Shown piece after piece: positions 52,986 through 61,859 of a DNA stretch of 64,000 nucleotides. Position 1 is the first letter of the stretch, and each line of letters begins with the position of its first letter. Position numbers and translations under genes: made by a program. This stretch comes from Phaeodactylibacter sp. (GTDB taxonomy: Bacteria; Bacteroidota; Bacteroidia; Chitinophagales; Saprospiraceae): positions 1 through 64,000 of the forward strand of contig NZ_JALEGS010000093.1 in the NCBI RefSeq assembly GCF_022763345.1, written 5' to 3'. The notes beneath the pieces are model-generated. The model worked only from the letters and a program-made list of their open reading frames with translations. It was not told where the DNA came from and ran no database searches.

Positions 52986-54158
52986 TTAAAAGATTAAGAG
53001 GCCTATCTGAATGACGATGTAGATAAGCATCCCAAACATACCTAAATTCCCGGTTATCCACCATCCGAGGTAAGCCCGGTGGTGTTCTCGTTGGTGTATC
53101 AGGAGATTGAAGGCAGCGGTAAGCGGCAGTAAGATACGGGTGTAGCCAGCCTGTTCAAACCAGATGGGCGCTCCCAGCAGGCAGAACAGCAGGGCGAATC
53201 CGATGCCAAAAAGCCAGTATTTGTCCCTTAGGCTGTACCGGACGAAGAAGTAAGCCGCCTGCACGAGGAAGGAAACCGGTGCCAGAAGTTCGAAAAGAGC
53301 TTGACTGAGGGCATCTAGTCTTGGCCTACCTGTACTGATGAAGGCCTGTAAATGAAGCCCGGCTGCCCCGAATTTTGCTATGAATGCTTCAAAGGGCAAC
53401 AACAGATTAGTTGCGGTCTGACTTTTTGGCAAACCACTGATTTGAAGTACGTAAATGTACCAGCATAGGGGGATGAGCCCGATAACCAGTGCTGTTCTCA
53501 AAAGCCGGGTATAAGGGGTCCGGTATACCCATAAAACAGCAGGGGCGCTTAATGCGGCAGTCTCTTTCGTGAGTATTGAGAAGGCAAAAAGCAAAGCTGC
53601 TCCTGCCCAACTCATAGAGCACAAAACAGGCAAAAGGGAAAAAAATAAAGCGGGCAGATCAATCAACGCCCGCTCGATAGAAATAAGTGTACCAGAAGAA
53701 AGCAAGATGGCGGCAACCATCAATTTAGTCTTGAGTTTGTGCAGGTCAAAACGGTTCAGGAGCAAGGTCAACAGTCCAATCCAGAAAGCGAAGTTGAGCA
53801 ACGCGTAGACTTGTAGTATCCACCGCGGTTGACCGAGCCCGAGGGTGTAGGCTATAGCCGAAAGCCCGATCCGTCTACCCCGCCAAAAAACAGAATCAAT
53901 GGAACGTCTCATTCCGGGATGTTGCAGAGAAGGGTCGATAGCCATTTGAGCATAAAACTGCCCGTCGTATCCCAATGCACTAATTGCTGGTGGAGCAATG
54001 GCCTGAACTTCAGGGAGCTGCCGCTGTTCAAACCTTTCGCCGAAGTAGATCATGGAAAGTAGGCCGTTTCCAGGCTCGTGGCTGTTCCAGGCCAGAAAAA
54101 GCACTGGAGCAACCAGGAGGGTGAGAAAGGCAACCGTTGACCATCTTCGGTTTTGCAT
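52986..54158 (-). CDS. Polytopic membrane protein, glycosyltransferase (GT-C)-like
   Basis: This 390-residue protein has about nine to ten membrane helices, beginning with a signal-anchor near residues 8-24. A loop with GYDGQFYAQMAIDP follows the first helix; this YDGQFY segment is found in a family of bacterial membrane proteins linked to surface glycopolymer synthesis, resembling GT-C glycosyltransferases. It sits directly upstream of the SET gene and eight bases downstream of the VOC protein gene, so these are probably one transcription unit. Substrate unknown. Confidence 0.65.
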   Translation of the reverse strand: MQNRRWSTVAFLTLLVAPVLFLAWNSHEPGNGLLSMIYFGERFEQRQLPEVQAIAPPAISALGYDGQFYAQMAIDPSLQHPGMRRSIDSVFWRGRRIGLSAIAYTLGLGQPRWILQVYALLNFAFWIGLLTLLLNRFDLHKLKTKLMVAAILLSSGTLISIERALIDLPALFFSLLPVLCSMSWAGAALLFAFSILTKETAALSAPAVLWVYRTPYTRLLRTALVIGLIPLCWYIYVLQISGLPKSQTATNLLLPFEAFIAKFGAAGLHLQAFISTGRPRLDALSQALFELLAPVSFLVQAAYFFVRYSLRDKYWLFGIGFALLFCLLGAPIWFEQAGYTRILLPLTAAFNLLIHQREHHRAYLGWWITGNLGMFGMLIYIVIQIGLLIF

Positions 54159-54165
54159 GGCAAGG

Positions 54166-55227
54166 CTATTCCGTTACCCGGGAAAGCCCCATGGCTTTGA
54201 TGATCCAGCGGGGAAGTGGCTTGGTAGGTTTGCGTTTCTTGAGGTTGAGGTACCAGCCAAGTTTCTTCATCACCGGGACCTTGTGGGTTTCCACAAACTC
54301 AATGAGGGTGCCATCGGGGTCTTCAATATAACTGAATCGCCCGGCAGCCTCACCCATGTCAAAACTGTTGCTACTGTCAACGGTGAAAGGGAAGCCTGCA
54401 GCTGTGCAATTAGATTTAAGTTCATCCATATTGCGCACATCAAAACACAGGTGGATGAAGCCCAGGTCACCCCACAAGCGCTCATCGTAGATCTTCCGGG
54501 GTTCATGCCCAGTTTTGAGTTGTACCAATTCCAGCTCGCTCCGGCCAAACAATGGCGCAAATGCTCCGGCCCGCTCTGCTTTGTGCCGCAGCAGTACGCG
54601 CCGCATGGGGTTGCTATGGCCCGGTACCTGACCCAGGCTGCTAAAGACACCTTCTTCATCGGAAATGACCTCATCGTAACCCAGGACATCCCGGTAGAGC
54701 TTTAAGGCTGCATCAATATCAGAAACGCCAATTATGGCACCGTAAATACCACCGGTCAGTTGTTTGCGGTTTTGAAACCAATCGGTAGCTTCCACAATCT
54801 GGAAGACATTGCCGTAGGGGTCTTGTGCAAAGAAGTTAAGCGGCCCCTGCCCGACGCGGTGCACACCAGACAAACATTTTACGCCATTGGCCTGATAGTA
54901 GTCATAAGCTTTCCGGGCATCAGGTGTCTTGATTTTTGCGGCGAAGATACCGTAGTCACCCAATTGAATATCAAAAGTGGAAGGCTGAGGCTCCCGGCAG
55001 GTATACTGCCAGATTTCGAAACCACCACCGCCTTGCATATTCATAGCGAGGATAGCATAGCGGTTGCGAGGTTGACCACCGGTGTAGGGAAGCATTAGCC
55101 CGGCTTCTGCTTTTTCCGTGAAAACCGGCACATCTGTACCGAAGTATTTTCTGTACCACTTCCAGGCCTCATCTGCGTCTTTTACGCCTACCCCCATTTG
55201 CTGAATGCCGCTAATAATATAGTTCAT
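54166..55227 (-). CDS. VOC-family protein with two glyoxalase-like domains
   Basis: This 353-residue protein has two vicinal-oxygen-chelate modules, at about 5-130 (MGVGVKDADEAWKWYRKYFG ... FFAQDPYGNVFQIVE) and 155-315 (YGAIIGVSDIDAALKLYRDV ... DPDGTLIEFVE). In the second, His in GFIHLCFDV and Glu in LIEFVE fit metal ligands. The family includes glyoxalases, dioxygenases and resistance proteins. The C-terminal tail (KKLGWYLNLKKRKPTKPL) is basic. Which reaction it catalyses cannot be told. It lies next to the GT-C-like gene. Confidence 0.82.
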   Translation of the reverse strand: MNYIISGIQQMGVGVKDADEAWKWYRKYFGTDVPVFTEKAEAGLMLPYTGGQPRNRYAILAMNMQGGGGFEIWQYTCREPQPSTFDIQLGDYGIFAAKIKTPDARKAYDYYQANGVKCLSGVHRVGQGPLNFFAQDPYGNVFQIVEATDWFQNRKQLTGGIYGAIIGVSDIDAALKLYRDVLGYDEVISDEEGVFSSLGQVPGHSNPMRRVLLRHKAERAGAFAPLFGRSELELVQLKTGHEPRKIYDERLWGDLGFIHLCFDVRNMDELKSNCTAAGFPFTVDSSNSFDMGEAAGRFSYIEDPDGTLIEFVETHKVPVMKKLGWYLNLKKRKPTKPLPRWIIKAMGLSRVTE

Positions 55228-55336
55228 GTCTATCCTTGATCGTTCATGTTATCCGATAAATACTTTGGCCGGGGCTGGAAAAGAATGACGAAATTAAGTC
55301 AAAAATTCTGAACTCGGGTGATCTGCCAGCCATTTT

Positions 55337-56209
55337 TTACAGGTGCTCCAGCATGCGCTTCAGGTCCTTCTGCCAGTGCGGGATAGTGAGCCCGAATGCC
55401 GACTTGAATCTCGCTTTGTTGAGCAGGCTGAAGGGGGGGCGCTGTGCAGGCGTAGGGAAGTCTTTGGTCTCAATGGGTAGAATCTCGCATTCCAGACCTT
55501 TCGCATCAATCGCTGCTTTCGCAAAATCGTACCAGCTGCAAACCCCTTCGTTGCTGTAGTGGTAGATGCCGTGCCATTTTTCCTGGCTTACCGTGCCCAT
55601 GCGGTGCAGTTGGATGACCTTGAGCATAGCATCGGCGAGGCTCCGGGCGTAGGTTGGGCTGCCGATTTGGTCAAACACTACCGTCAGCCGGTCGCGCTCC
55701 CCGCCCAGGCGGAGCATTGTTTTCACAAAATTGTGCCCGAAGGTGGAGTACACCCAGGACGTGCGCACAATCATGCTGTAGTCGTGGGCCTCCAGAGCTG
55801 CTTTTTCACCGTCCAGCTTGGTTTGAGCGTAGACGCCTTTGGGCTCGGTGGGGTCGTCTTCCCGTAGCGGGCGGTTGAGGCTGTTGTGGTAGACGTAGTC
55901 GGTGGAGAAGTGGATAAAGGGGGCACCATGCTTATGGCATTGAGTGGCCAGATGCTGCACGGCAGTGACATTGACGGCTTTCGCCAAATCAGTCTCCGTT
56001 TCGGCTTTGTCCACGGCCGTATAGGCTGCGCAATTGATACAGTAATCAGGCTGCTGCTCGTTGAAGAACTTTTCGACCGCATCACCATCGGTAATGTCCA
56101 GTAAGGTCCGGTTGGTGAAGATAAATTGTACATCGGAACGCTGAGCAGCCAGTACCTGCAGTTCGCGCCCTACCTGTCCGTTGGCGCCGGTGACGAGTAT
56201 TTTTGCCAT
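55337..56209 (-). CDS. rfbD: dTDP-4-dehydrorhamnose reductase
   Basis: This 290-residue short-chain-dehydrogenase-type enzyme carries out the last step of dTDP-L-rhamnose synthesis. The Rossmann motif is TGANGQVGREL at 7-17; the catalytic tyrosine and lysine are Tyr127 and Lys131 in GVYAQTKLDGE; FSTDYVYHN and RTSWVYSTFGHNFVKTM are typical of the family. rfbA, rfbB and rfbC are not nearby in this window. The product would feed surface polysaccharides, which fits the presence of two GT-C-like proteins within a few kilobases. Confidence 0.93.
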   Translation of the reverse strand: MAKILVTGANGQVGRELQVLAAQRSDVQFIFTNRTLLDITDGDAVEKFFNEQQPDYCINCAAYTAVDKAETETDLAKAVNVTAVQHLATQCHKHGAPFIHFSTDYVYHNSLNRPLREDDPTEPKGVYAQTKLDGEKAALEAHDYSMIVRTSWVYSTFGHNFVKTMLRLGGERDRLTVVFDQIGSPTYARSLADAMLKVIQLHRMGTVSQEKWHGIYHYSNEGVCSWYDFAKAAIDAKGLECEILPIETKDFPTPAQRPPFSLLNKARFKSAFGLTIPHWQKDLKRMLEHL

Positions 56210-56262
56210 GGGGTTGTGCGTATTTGGTTTGAGATGCTAAAGATAGCGTAAGGTTGGGCAAT

Positions 56263-56304
56263 TTTAGGTACGGAATGCATCACATTCCGTACCTAAAGGC
56301 ACGG
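56263..56304. repeat. Perfect 15-bp inverted repeat with overlapping alternative hairpin
   Basis: TTTAGGTACGGAATG and its complement (56263-56277 with 56283-56297) flank a five-base loop. Part of the right arm can instead pair with the following bases as CCGTACC-TAAA-GGCACGG (56287-56304, one mismatch). The same TCACATTCCG(T/C)ACCTAA sequence recurs at 57064-57079. Confidence 0.75.
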
Positions 56305-56339
56305 GAAAGCCGTTTGTAAGGAGTGTTTTACCCATATTT

Positions 56340-56355
56340 AACCCCTAACGGGGTT
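56340..56355. repeat. CTAACGG-loop hairpin
   Basis: AACCCC-TAAC-GGGGTT is a perfect 6-bp hairpin. Its loop and closing bases match the hairpins at 57071-57088, and loosely 56287-56304 and 57122-57135, which points to a dispersed family. Confidence 0.6.
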
Positions 56356-56437
56356 GGAGATGCAAAGGAAAGTGGGGACCGCTTAATCCCTTGTTGCATG
56401 CCCGGCAAAGTACGAAAATGCGCCCGTTGAAGAAAAC

Positions 56438-56935
56438 CTATCGGGCAACCGGGCTCAGCGTTTTCCACAAAACCACCACAAAAGGCGCTGCAATGGCCGC
56501 CCAGTAAATGAGTTGAAAGGTGCGGTGCCGGTAGGCAGAAGGGGAGGCAGGTTGTTGTGCCTGCTCCACAAATACGCCGATGTTGTACAGGAGGTTGGCA
56601 ATGCCCATATAGATCAGGTAAATCACGATGAGGAAGAGGACCTGCCGGGGCTGCACCTGAAAAGCTTCTCCGGTAAAGGCATTTACCCGCCACCGCAAGA
56701 GCGCATAGTAGACAAGCAGGACCACCGCGCCCGAGGCGAGCAGGCTTCGGTTGAAGGTGCTGCGGCGGGCTTCCCACCATTCGATAGCTTCCGCGCCTTC
56801 GCCGGTGCGGGTCAGGTCTTCATCGAGGGGGCCGGGGCCGGTGGTACTTTCGCGCAGGCTGCGCAACAGATAAACCGACAACGGCAGTACGCCGATGATC
56901 AATATGAGGATTAGAAAGAGAAAGAAATTACCCAT
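56438..56935 (-). CDS. Small membrane protein of unknown function
   Basis: This 165-residue protein has four likely membrane helices: near 3-24, 65-82, 100-122 and 140-158. The loop after the first helix is acidic and contains a WWEARRSTFNRSLL segment. It has no recognised domain. It lies between two dispersed hairpin clusters (56263-56355 and 57071-57135) with no close operon partner. A second open frame overlaps this gene at 56328-56780 but its composition is Cys- and Pro-rich and not protein-like. Confidence 0.65.
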   Translation of the reverse strand: MGNFFLFLILILIIGVLPLSVYLLRSLRESTTGPGPLDEDLTRTGEGAEAIEWWEARRSTFNRSLLASGAVVLLVYYALLRWRVNAFTGEAFQVQPRQVLFLIVIYLIYMGIANLLYNIGVFVEQAQQPASPSAYRHRTFQLIYWAAIAAPFVVVLWKTLSPVAR

Positions 56936-57070
56936 GTGTTGTTAACATCGACGGTTTGTTTTTGATCGCAGGGGGCTAAAAATATTGCCTTGTGCTTTGG
57001 CGTGTATTGGTTATGTTTGTTGCTCGTTCCTGGTCAAACAGGGTTCGCCTAATGTTGACAAGATCACATT

Positions 57071-57135
57071 CCGCACCTAACGGCGCGGGGTAAAGGCTGC
57101 GGCTTTAGGTGACCTATCTATTGCCCCTAGCGGCA
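57071..57135. repeat. Hairpin cluster, second copy
   Basis: CCGCACC-TAAC-GGCGCGG (57071-57088, one mismatch) is followed by a TTTAGGTG that can pair with CACCTAA, and by TGCC-CCTAGC-GGCA (57122-57135). The preceding TCACATTCCG is shared with 56282-56289. It lies in the 231-base gap between the membrane protein and pirin genes. Confidence 0.6.
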
Positions 57136-57166
57136 CATGCTGCACCCTATCCAAATAATGCGCATT

Positions 57167-58045
57167 TCATTTTATAAAATCAGGAAAGGGGATGTAGGTT
57201 TCATCCCCCGGCACCTTGGGAAACTGCTTATCTACCCATTCGGCTTTGGCCTGCTTCAGGCGCTCCTTGCTGTGCGAAACAAAGTTCCACATTAAGAACC
57301 GCTCCTCAGGTAGCGGCTCGCCTCCAAAGAGCAGGATTTGCGAGTTGGCATCAAGGCAAACCTCACATTCCTCGTCCGTTTTGCTGATCAGCATTTGGCC
57401 AGCTTTCACCTTTTGCCCCTGACTGGTGATCGACCCTTTTACGATAACAAATGCGACTTCGCCTTTGAGGTGACGGCTTAGGTTCAGCGTGGTTTCTTCT
57501 TCAGTGAAAATATCCACCATGAAAAGGGGAGAAAATCCCTGCAACGGAGCGGACCTGCCGAATGCCTGTCCGGCGGCGAGTTTGATTTGCAATGGCCCGT
57601 CTGTCCAGTGGGGTAGGTCTGCACTTGGGTAGTAATCAAACCGGGGCTCCATCTCTTCCTGTGCTTTAGGCAAGGCTACCCAGATTTGATATCCGTGCAG
57701 GGTGGACATCTTCCCCCGCCCATCTTGTGGGGTCCTTTCGGTGTGGGTCACGCCCTTGCCTGAAGTCATGAATCCTACATCTCCTGGCCGGATGACCTGC
57801 ACACTCCCTATGCTATCCCGGTGTTCTATCTCCCCTTCAAAAAGATAAGTTAGGGTACTTAGGCCGATATGCGGATGCTGGTCCACATCCACATAATTGC
57901 CATCCCCGATCCGGGCGGGCCCCATGTGGTCGATGAACGTAAAGGGCCCTACCTGCCGTTTCTTCCGGAAGGGCAGCAGGCGGCCGACCATGAAGTTCCC
58001 AACGTCTTTCTGGCGTTCGTCTACGATGAGTTTGTTGTTGGCCAT
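57167..58045 (-). CDS. Pirin family protein
   Basis: This 292-residue bicupin has the pirin motifs: FTFIDHMGPA near residue 36, HPHIGLSTLTYLFEGEIEHR at 57-76 and GKGVTHTERTP near 97. His57, His59, His101 and Glu103 fall in the positions of the iron ligands of human pirin. Bacterial pirins include quercetin dioxygenases and proteins of unknown role. The C-terminal 60 residues form the second cupin and the FVSHSKERLKQAKAEW tail typical of the family. It stands alone, with no close operon partner. Confidence 0.93.
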   Translation of the reverse strand: MANNKLIVDERQKDVGNFMVGRLLPFRKKRQVGPFTFIDHMGPARIGDGNYVDVDQHPHIGLSTLTYLFEGEIEHRDSIGSVQVIRPGDVGFMTSGKGVTHTERTPQDGRGKMSTLHGYQIWVALPKAQEEMEPRFDYYPSADLPHWTDGPLQIKLAAGQAFGRSAPLQGFSPLFMVDIFTEEETTLNLSRHLKGEVAFVIVKGSITSQGQKVKAGQMLISKTDEECEVCLDANSQILLFGGEPLPEERFLMWNFVSHSKERLKQAKAEWVDKQFPKVPGDETYIPFPDFIK

Positions 58046-58251
58046 GTCATGTTTTGTTGAGTGCTTTTACAATGGGGTGTTACCTTGGGAATATTCTGTA
58101 GGAAAATAACGCCTCCTAAGATATTATTCTATTAGCAAAAGGTTGAAAACAGCAGACGCTTTAACAACTGCTCTCAGAGCTTTGGCAACACCAGTTTGGC
58201 AATGGGCGTGTACCCAAGCGCATAGCGTTTGTTGTAACAATTTTACATTTC

Positions 58252-58578
58252 TTATCCGGGTATTTCAGGGATGATAACTTTTAGCTCGCCTGTTCCTTCA
58301 GCAAAGTTGATATTAAGAAATATCCACCATTCCTTTACTGATTCTGGGTCGAAGGCAATATTTTCTAGTTCTGATATATTTGCTATCTGACTAATCGCAG
58401 AATGTAGTCCCTTTATTCTCCTTTCTTCGATCTCTATTGTAAGAGTAAGGGCTAAATCCGAAAAAAAATTGAAGTCAACAATGAAGCCATCATTTGAAGA
58501 AATAATATCTTTTAATGCTTCAAGGGCCGTGTTCCTCTCTTGGGCAGAAAATATTTTCCAATTTAGTTTATTCGTCAT
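58252..58578 (-). CDS. Small hypothetical protein
   Basis: This 108-residue protein starts at the ATG at 58576-58578 (MTNKLNWKIFSAQERNTALE); an upstream frame to 58620 is less plausible. It looks like a single alpha/beta domain (DGFIVDFNFFSDLALTLTIE, SVKEWWIFLNINFAEGTGEL) and has no signal peptide. The region is AT-rich compared with its neighbours, which may indicate a later arrival. Small immunity-type proteins can look like this, but nothing in the sequence shows it. Confidence 0.6.
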   Translation of the reverse strand: MTNKLNWKIFSAQERNTALEALKDIISSNDGFIVDFNFFSDLALTLTIEIEERRIKGLHSAISQIANISELENIAFDPESVKEWWIFLNINFAEGTGELKVIIPEIPG

Positions 58579-58646
58579 CTTAAATGAATAAAAGCGTGTT
58601 TTAGTTCGCTGCGGGGCCAAAGTAAATGTGCCTGGACTACAACCCC

Positions 58647-60185
58647 CTATTCCCGGATGTCATAGATCAAAATCCCCTTATACGCCCCGATCGGTTTCTT
58701 TAAAAAAGGTTGGTACATGGGTTTTTCCAGATAGCTGCTGTCATTGATGATGAGGAATTCTGCCCCTACCTTTTGAAACCCGCCTACGGTATAGTCACCG
58801 CCGTTGAAAGCCTCTGAGTATCCCGGGTTATTCATCAGGTAAAGCGTGATATTGGGGCTTTTGTCCCGAACGCTTACCACCTTGGCATGGCGGCTCACCC
58901 CTATGGAACGGAGGTAGGGTTCCAGTTCGTAGGAACCTTCGGGCAGTCCGCTCCGGAACCGGTCATCGGTGTAGCGCACTTTTTGAATCTCGCGGTTCTG
59001 CATCAGCCCCAGGATGCTTAGCGCGAAAAGACCGGCTACCGGGACAGCCTTGATGAGCCAATGTCGCTCCTTCAGCGCCCGCCTTCCCCATTCCAGCAAG
59101 GTGATCAGCAGAAATGTCGGATAAATGGCGAAGGTCAGCCAGTAATAATCATGCATGGGAAAGGCTTTCAAAAAGAGCAGCCCGTAGCCTCCACACCCCA
59201 CCAGCAAAAGGAGGGTAATCCAGCGCAACAGCTCATGCATCCTCAGGAAGACCCCCAGGAACAAAAGCGTCATAGCGCCCAGCGTATACAACCAGGCCGG
59301 GTGCATCAAATGAGGAAGCCAAACATCCTCTACCATGTACTCCAGCAGTTGCCAGTCGTCCTTATTCATTTCCCAGAAGGGTAAAATACCGATCAGGCTT
59401 TGGTTGTTGCCGTAAACGTCGTTGTAATAACGGGCGTATTCGTACCAGGCTACATTCAACGCGATAACGGCCACGGCAATTCCAACCCAGTGCAGCAGGT
59501 GATTTCTGGGTATGAAAGCGTTTGGGAATAACCTTCCCGGCAGCAAGCTGAGCAAACCAACCGCAAGAATAGCAATGAAACTAATCCCTTCTGAAACCTT
59601 GAGCAGGCAGGCGATGAGCATAAAAAAAGCCATTAAGTAAAGCCATACCAGTTTTGGGTTGTCCCGGTATCTGAAGAAAGCATACCATCCAATCAAAACC
59701 AGCCCTATTGCCGGGGCATTCGGCAGAAAGTTGTTGCTGTAATAAAAGAAGACCGGAAAGGTGCTCATCAGGGCTACCGGAAACAGGGCGAGCCCGCCAC
59801 TACCCGTCAACCGCTTCCCAATCAGGAACAAAAACCACCAGCCTGCCATAACGATCAGGAGGTGTGTCCCCCGGTGGAGCACTTCATGGACCCCAAACCA
59901 ATCATACAATATACTGATGAAGTAATAGGTGACCGGAAATTCTGCGATAGCGTAGCCATTTTTCCCAGCCTGATTGTGCATCTGCGGTGTCCAAAAAGAG
60001 ACTTCATTCTGATGGAAATTCAGTGATTGGCTGGCACTGTCTGCCTGCCGCCACTGATGCACGCTGCGCGGGCGGTAGAACAGGCTTTCGTGGGCATTGG
60101 CGGAGAAAAGTAAAATCAGCAAGTAGCCCAGGAAAATGAATATCCAGATGCTGTTTTGTTGGCGGTTAAGCTGGCGCGTTGTCAT
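58647..60185 (-). CDS. Polytopic membrane glycosyltransferase, PMT/GT-C type
   Basis: This 512-residue protein has 10 or more membrane helices. The first loop contains RSVHQWRQADSASQSLNFHQ, with the HQWRQ(A/T)D pattern found in membrane glycosyltransferases related to protein O-mannosyltransferases and ArnT (GT39/GT83), where an acidic residue in this loop is catalytic. The C-terminal ~110 residues form a soluble domain with VSVRDKSPNITLYLMN and FLIINDSSYLEKPMYQPF. Such enzymes use lipid-linked sugars to modify proteins or lipids on the outer face of the inner membrane. A -7 match (TATATTTG, minus strand) lies at 60229-60236. Confidence 0.8.
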   Translation of the reverse strand: MTTRQLNRQQNSIWIFIFLGYLLILLFSANAHESLFYRPRSVHQWRQADSASQSLNFHQNEVSFWTPQMHNQAGKNGYAIAEFPVTYYFISILYDWFGVHEVLHRGTHLLIVMAGWWFLFLIGKRLTGSGGLALFPVALMSTFPVFFYYSNNFLPNAPAIGLVLIGWYAFFRYRDNPKLVWLYLMAFFMLIACLLKVSEGISFIAILAVGLLSLLPGRLFPNAFIPRNHLLHWVGIAVAVIALNVAWYEYARYYNDVYGNNQSLIGILPFWEMNKDDWQLLEYMVEDVWLPHLMHPAWLYTLGAMTLLFLGVFLRMHELLRWITLLLLVGCGGYGLLFLKAFPMHDYYWLTFAIYPTFLLITLLEWGRRALKERHWLIKAVPVAGLFALSILGLMQNREIQKVRYTDDRFRSGLPEGSYELEPYLRSIGVSRHAKVVSVRDKSPNITLYLMNNPGYSEAFNGGDYTVGGFQKVGAEFLIINDSSYLEKPMYQPFLKKPIGAYKGILIYDIRE

Positions 60186-60440
60186 ATCCTTCCATTTTAA
60201 AGCGATAGAGCGATATCGTACAATGGTTCAAATATAGTTGAAAGGTGGTTGATTTTAAAGGTTTAAAAAGAGGAATATTTGAATGACAGCAAAAGGATGC
60301 ATTAAACTCCTACAGCCAGTCAACAGGACCGAAAGTAAAGTCTGCCTTGATTACTACAGAGGCCCGAACTGAAGCTCCTCCCAAGACCTCCAGGCTCTTC
60401 AAAAGAGCAGGCGGCCATAAAAAACCTCCACCCAATCCTT

Positions 60441-61859
60441 TTACAACCTATGATAGACCCCAACTCCAAGGTTAAGTACCTCTGGCCGCATGTCAAAGCC
60501 TGGAACCGTGCTCCAGTTGGTTAGGCTCCTTTGGTACTGCGCCTCGATCATGACGCCCAGGCTTGGGGTGATTTGGTAGCCCATCCTTCCCATCACCAGC
60601 CCATGGATGCCCCAGCGGTTATCGATAAGCCCGGTGGCTGGCCCGTCCATTTCCTGTAGCTCCCCCTGATAGATGTAGCGGCCTTTGTTGTGGCTGAGCA
60701 CATTGATCACACTGCCAACCGACAGGCCGGCTTGCCATCTTTTGCCAAAAGTCCAGGATTTACCGATGGCGAGTGGAAGCTGGAGGATGCGGTATTGATT
60801 GTAATGGCGGATATTTCGGGTGGCGTCTACACTGACTTCCACATCTCCGCGTACGGCAGTGGAATTGCCTGTTAAAGTGCTGACCTGTATTTCGACAATC
60901 GTATCCTGAAGGGTAACCGTTGTGTAGTCTTCTATGCGCTGACTCCACTGCAGTTGAGTCTCCAGCTGCTGGTATTGCAGCCCGGCAGTCAGGGTGTAGT
61001 TGTTGCCAAACCGGTGGGTGTAGCTCAGCTGGGTGTAGTAGGACAGGATAGACTGTTCGAAGTTGGCATTTTCGGGTAAGTCCGCTCCATATCCCGGGTT
61101 CCATTGGGAAACACCGCTGTGCAGGGACAGCTGGCGGGCGGGTATCAGGCTGGCTTCAGCCTCAGTATTCGCTGCTACAGGAAGGAGCGTTTCTGCTGCT
61201 GTGCTTTGGGGCACAAAGTCCAGTGTAGCCAGGTTCGCCAGTGCAGCAATTGGGGGCTGTATTGCTGGTGTTTCTGCTGTAATGCCTGACGCATGACCGG
61301 TATCATTCAGTGGTTCTTCAGTGCTGCCTGAACTCTTCTTTGGAGAAGAAAGGCTATTACCTGGCAACAGAGAAGGGGAAGGTTTGAATGGTGCTTCTGA
61401 GCTTTTTGTACGCTGATCTTTTCTACCGTTTACGGGAGGTAATGCTACTGCTGTTTCAGGGCTTTCATTAGTGGCTGCAGTTGATGTTTGCTGGTCCATT
61501 TGGAGCAAAGCGTCGTCTGTACGCTCACCTTGATCCTTTGCGGAAGTAACTGGCAGGGAAGAAGGTGAAGCAGCTGGTTCAGCAGCATCAGCTATCGGTT
61601 GCCCGGGCTCAGAAGAGGTCAAGCCTTTGAAGTCCAGCAACAAGCCATTATTGAAGAAGAGGACAGGCAACAGGCACAACAACAGCGTGGATACCGTTTT
61701 GATGATGTCGCGATTGGACCAGCCAGCGGATGGCTTTGCTTCCAGTGTCTCCATCTTCTCGAGGATACCTTCCTCCATCTGCTCCCAGCTCAGTTCCGGT
61801 GGCAGGCCCGTATCGCCCTCCGAGAAGCGCTTGTTGAGTTTGTTTTGATCAGAGTCCAT
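60441..61859 (-). CDS. Membrane-anchored protein with C-terminal barrel-like domain, coupled to an ECF sigma
   Basis: This 472-residue protein has a cytoplasmic N-terminus of about 50 residues (PPELSWEQMEEGILEKMETL), one membrane helix near 52-74, a Pro/Ser/Thr-rich linker (about 78-235) and a C-terminal beta-rich domain (about 240-472: YTHRFGNNYTLTAGLQYQQL, LQLPLAIGKSWTFGKRWQAG, VLNLGVGVYHRL) that looks like an outer-membrane barrel. It overlaps the sigma factor gene by 11 bases. The arrangement suggests an anti-sigma factor in which the N-terminus holds the sigma. A protein anchored in the inner membrane with a barrel domain at the other end would span the periplasm. Confidence 0.72.
   Translation of the reverse strand: MDSDQNKLNKRFSEGDTGLPPELSWEQMEEGILEKMETLEAKPSAGWSNRDIIKTVSTLLLCLLPVLFFNNGLLLDFKGLTSSEPGQPIADAAEPAASPSSLPVTSAKDQGERTDDALLQMDQQTSTAATNESPETAVALPPVNGRKDQRTKSSEAPFKPSPSLLPGNSLSSPKKSSGSTEEPLNDTGHASGITAETPAIQPPIAALANLATLDFVPQSTAAETLLPVAANTEAEASLIPARQLSLHSGVSQWNPGYGADLPENANFEQSILSYYTQLSYTHRFGNNYTLTAGLQYQQLETQLQWSQRIEDYTTVTLQDTIVEIQVSTLTGNSTAVRGDVEVSVDATRNIRHYNQYRILQLPLAIGKSWTFGKRWQAGLSVGSVINVLSHNKGRYIYQGELQEMDGPATGLIDNRWGIHGLVMGRMGYQITPSLGVMIEAQYQRSLTNWSTVPGFDMRPEVLNLGVGVYHRL

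Noticed and set aside
56328..56780. An open frame overlapping the four-helix membrane protein gene
   Set aside because: Its product is unusually rich in Cys, Pro and Gly with no fold; the other frame gives a convincing membrane protein.
60392..60406. Small hairpin GCTCTT-CAA-AAGAGC as a terminator for the barrel-domain gene
   Set aside because: The stem has only six base pairs and no T run follows on the minus strand.
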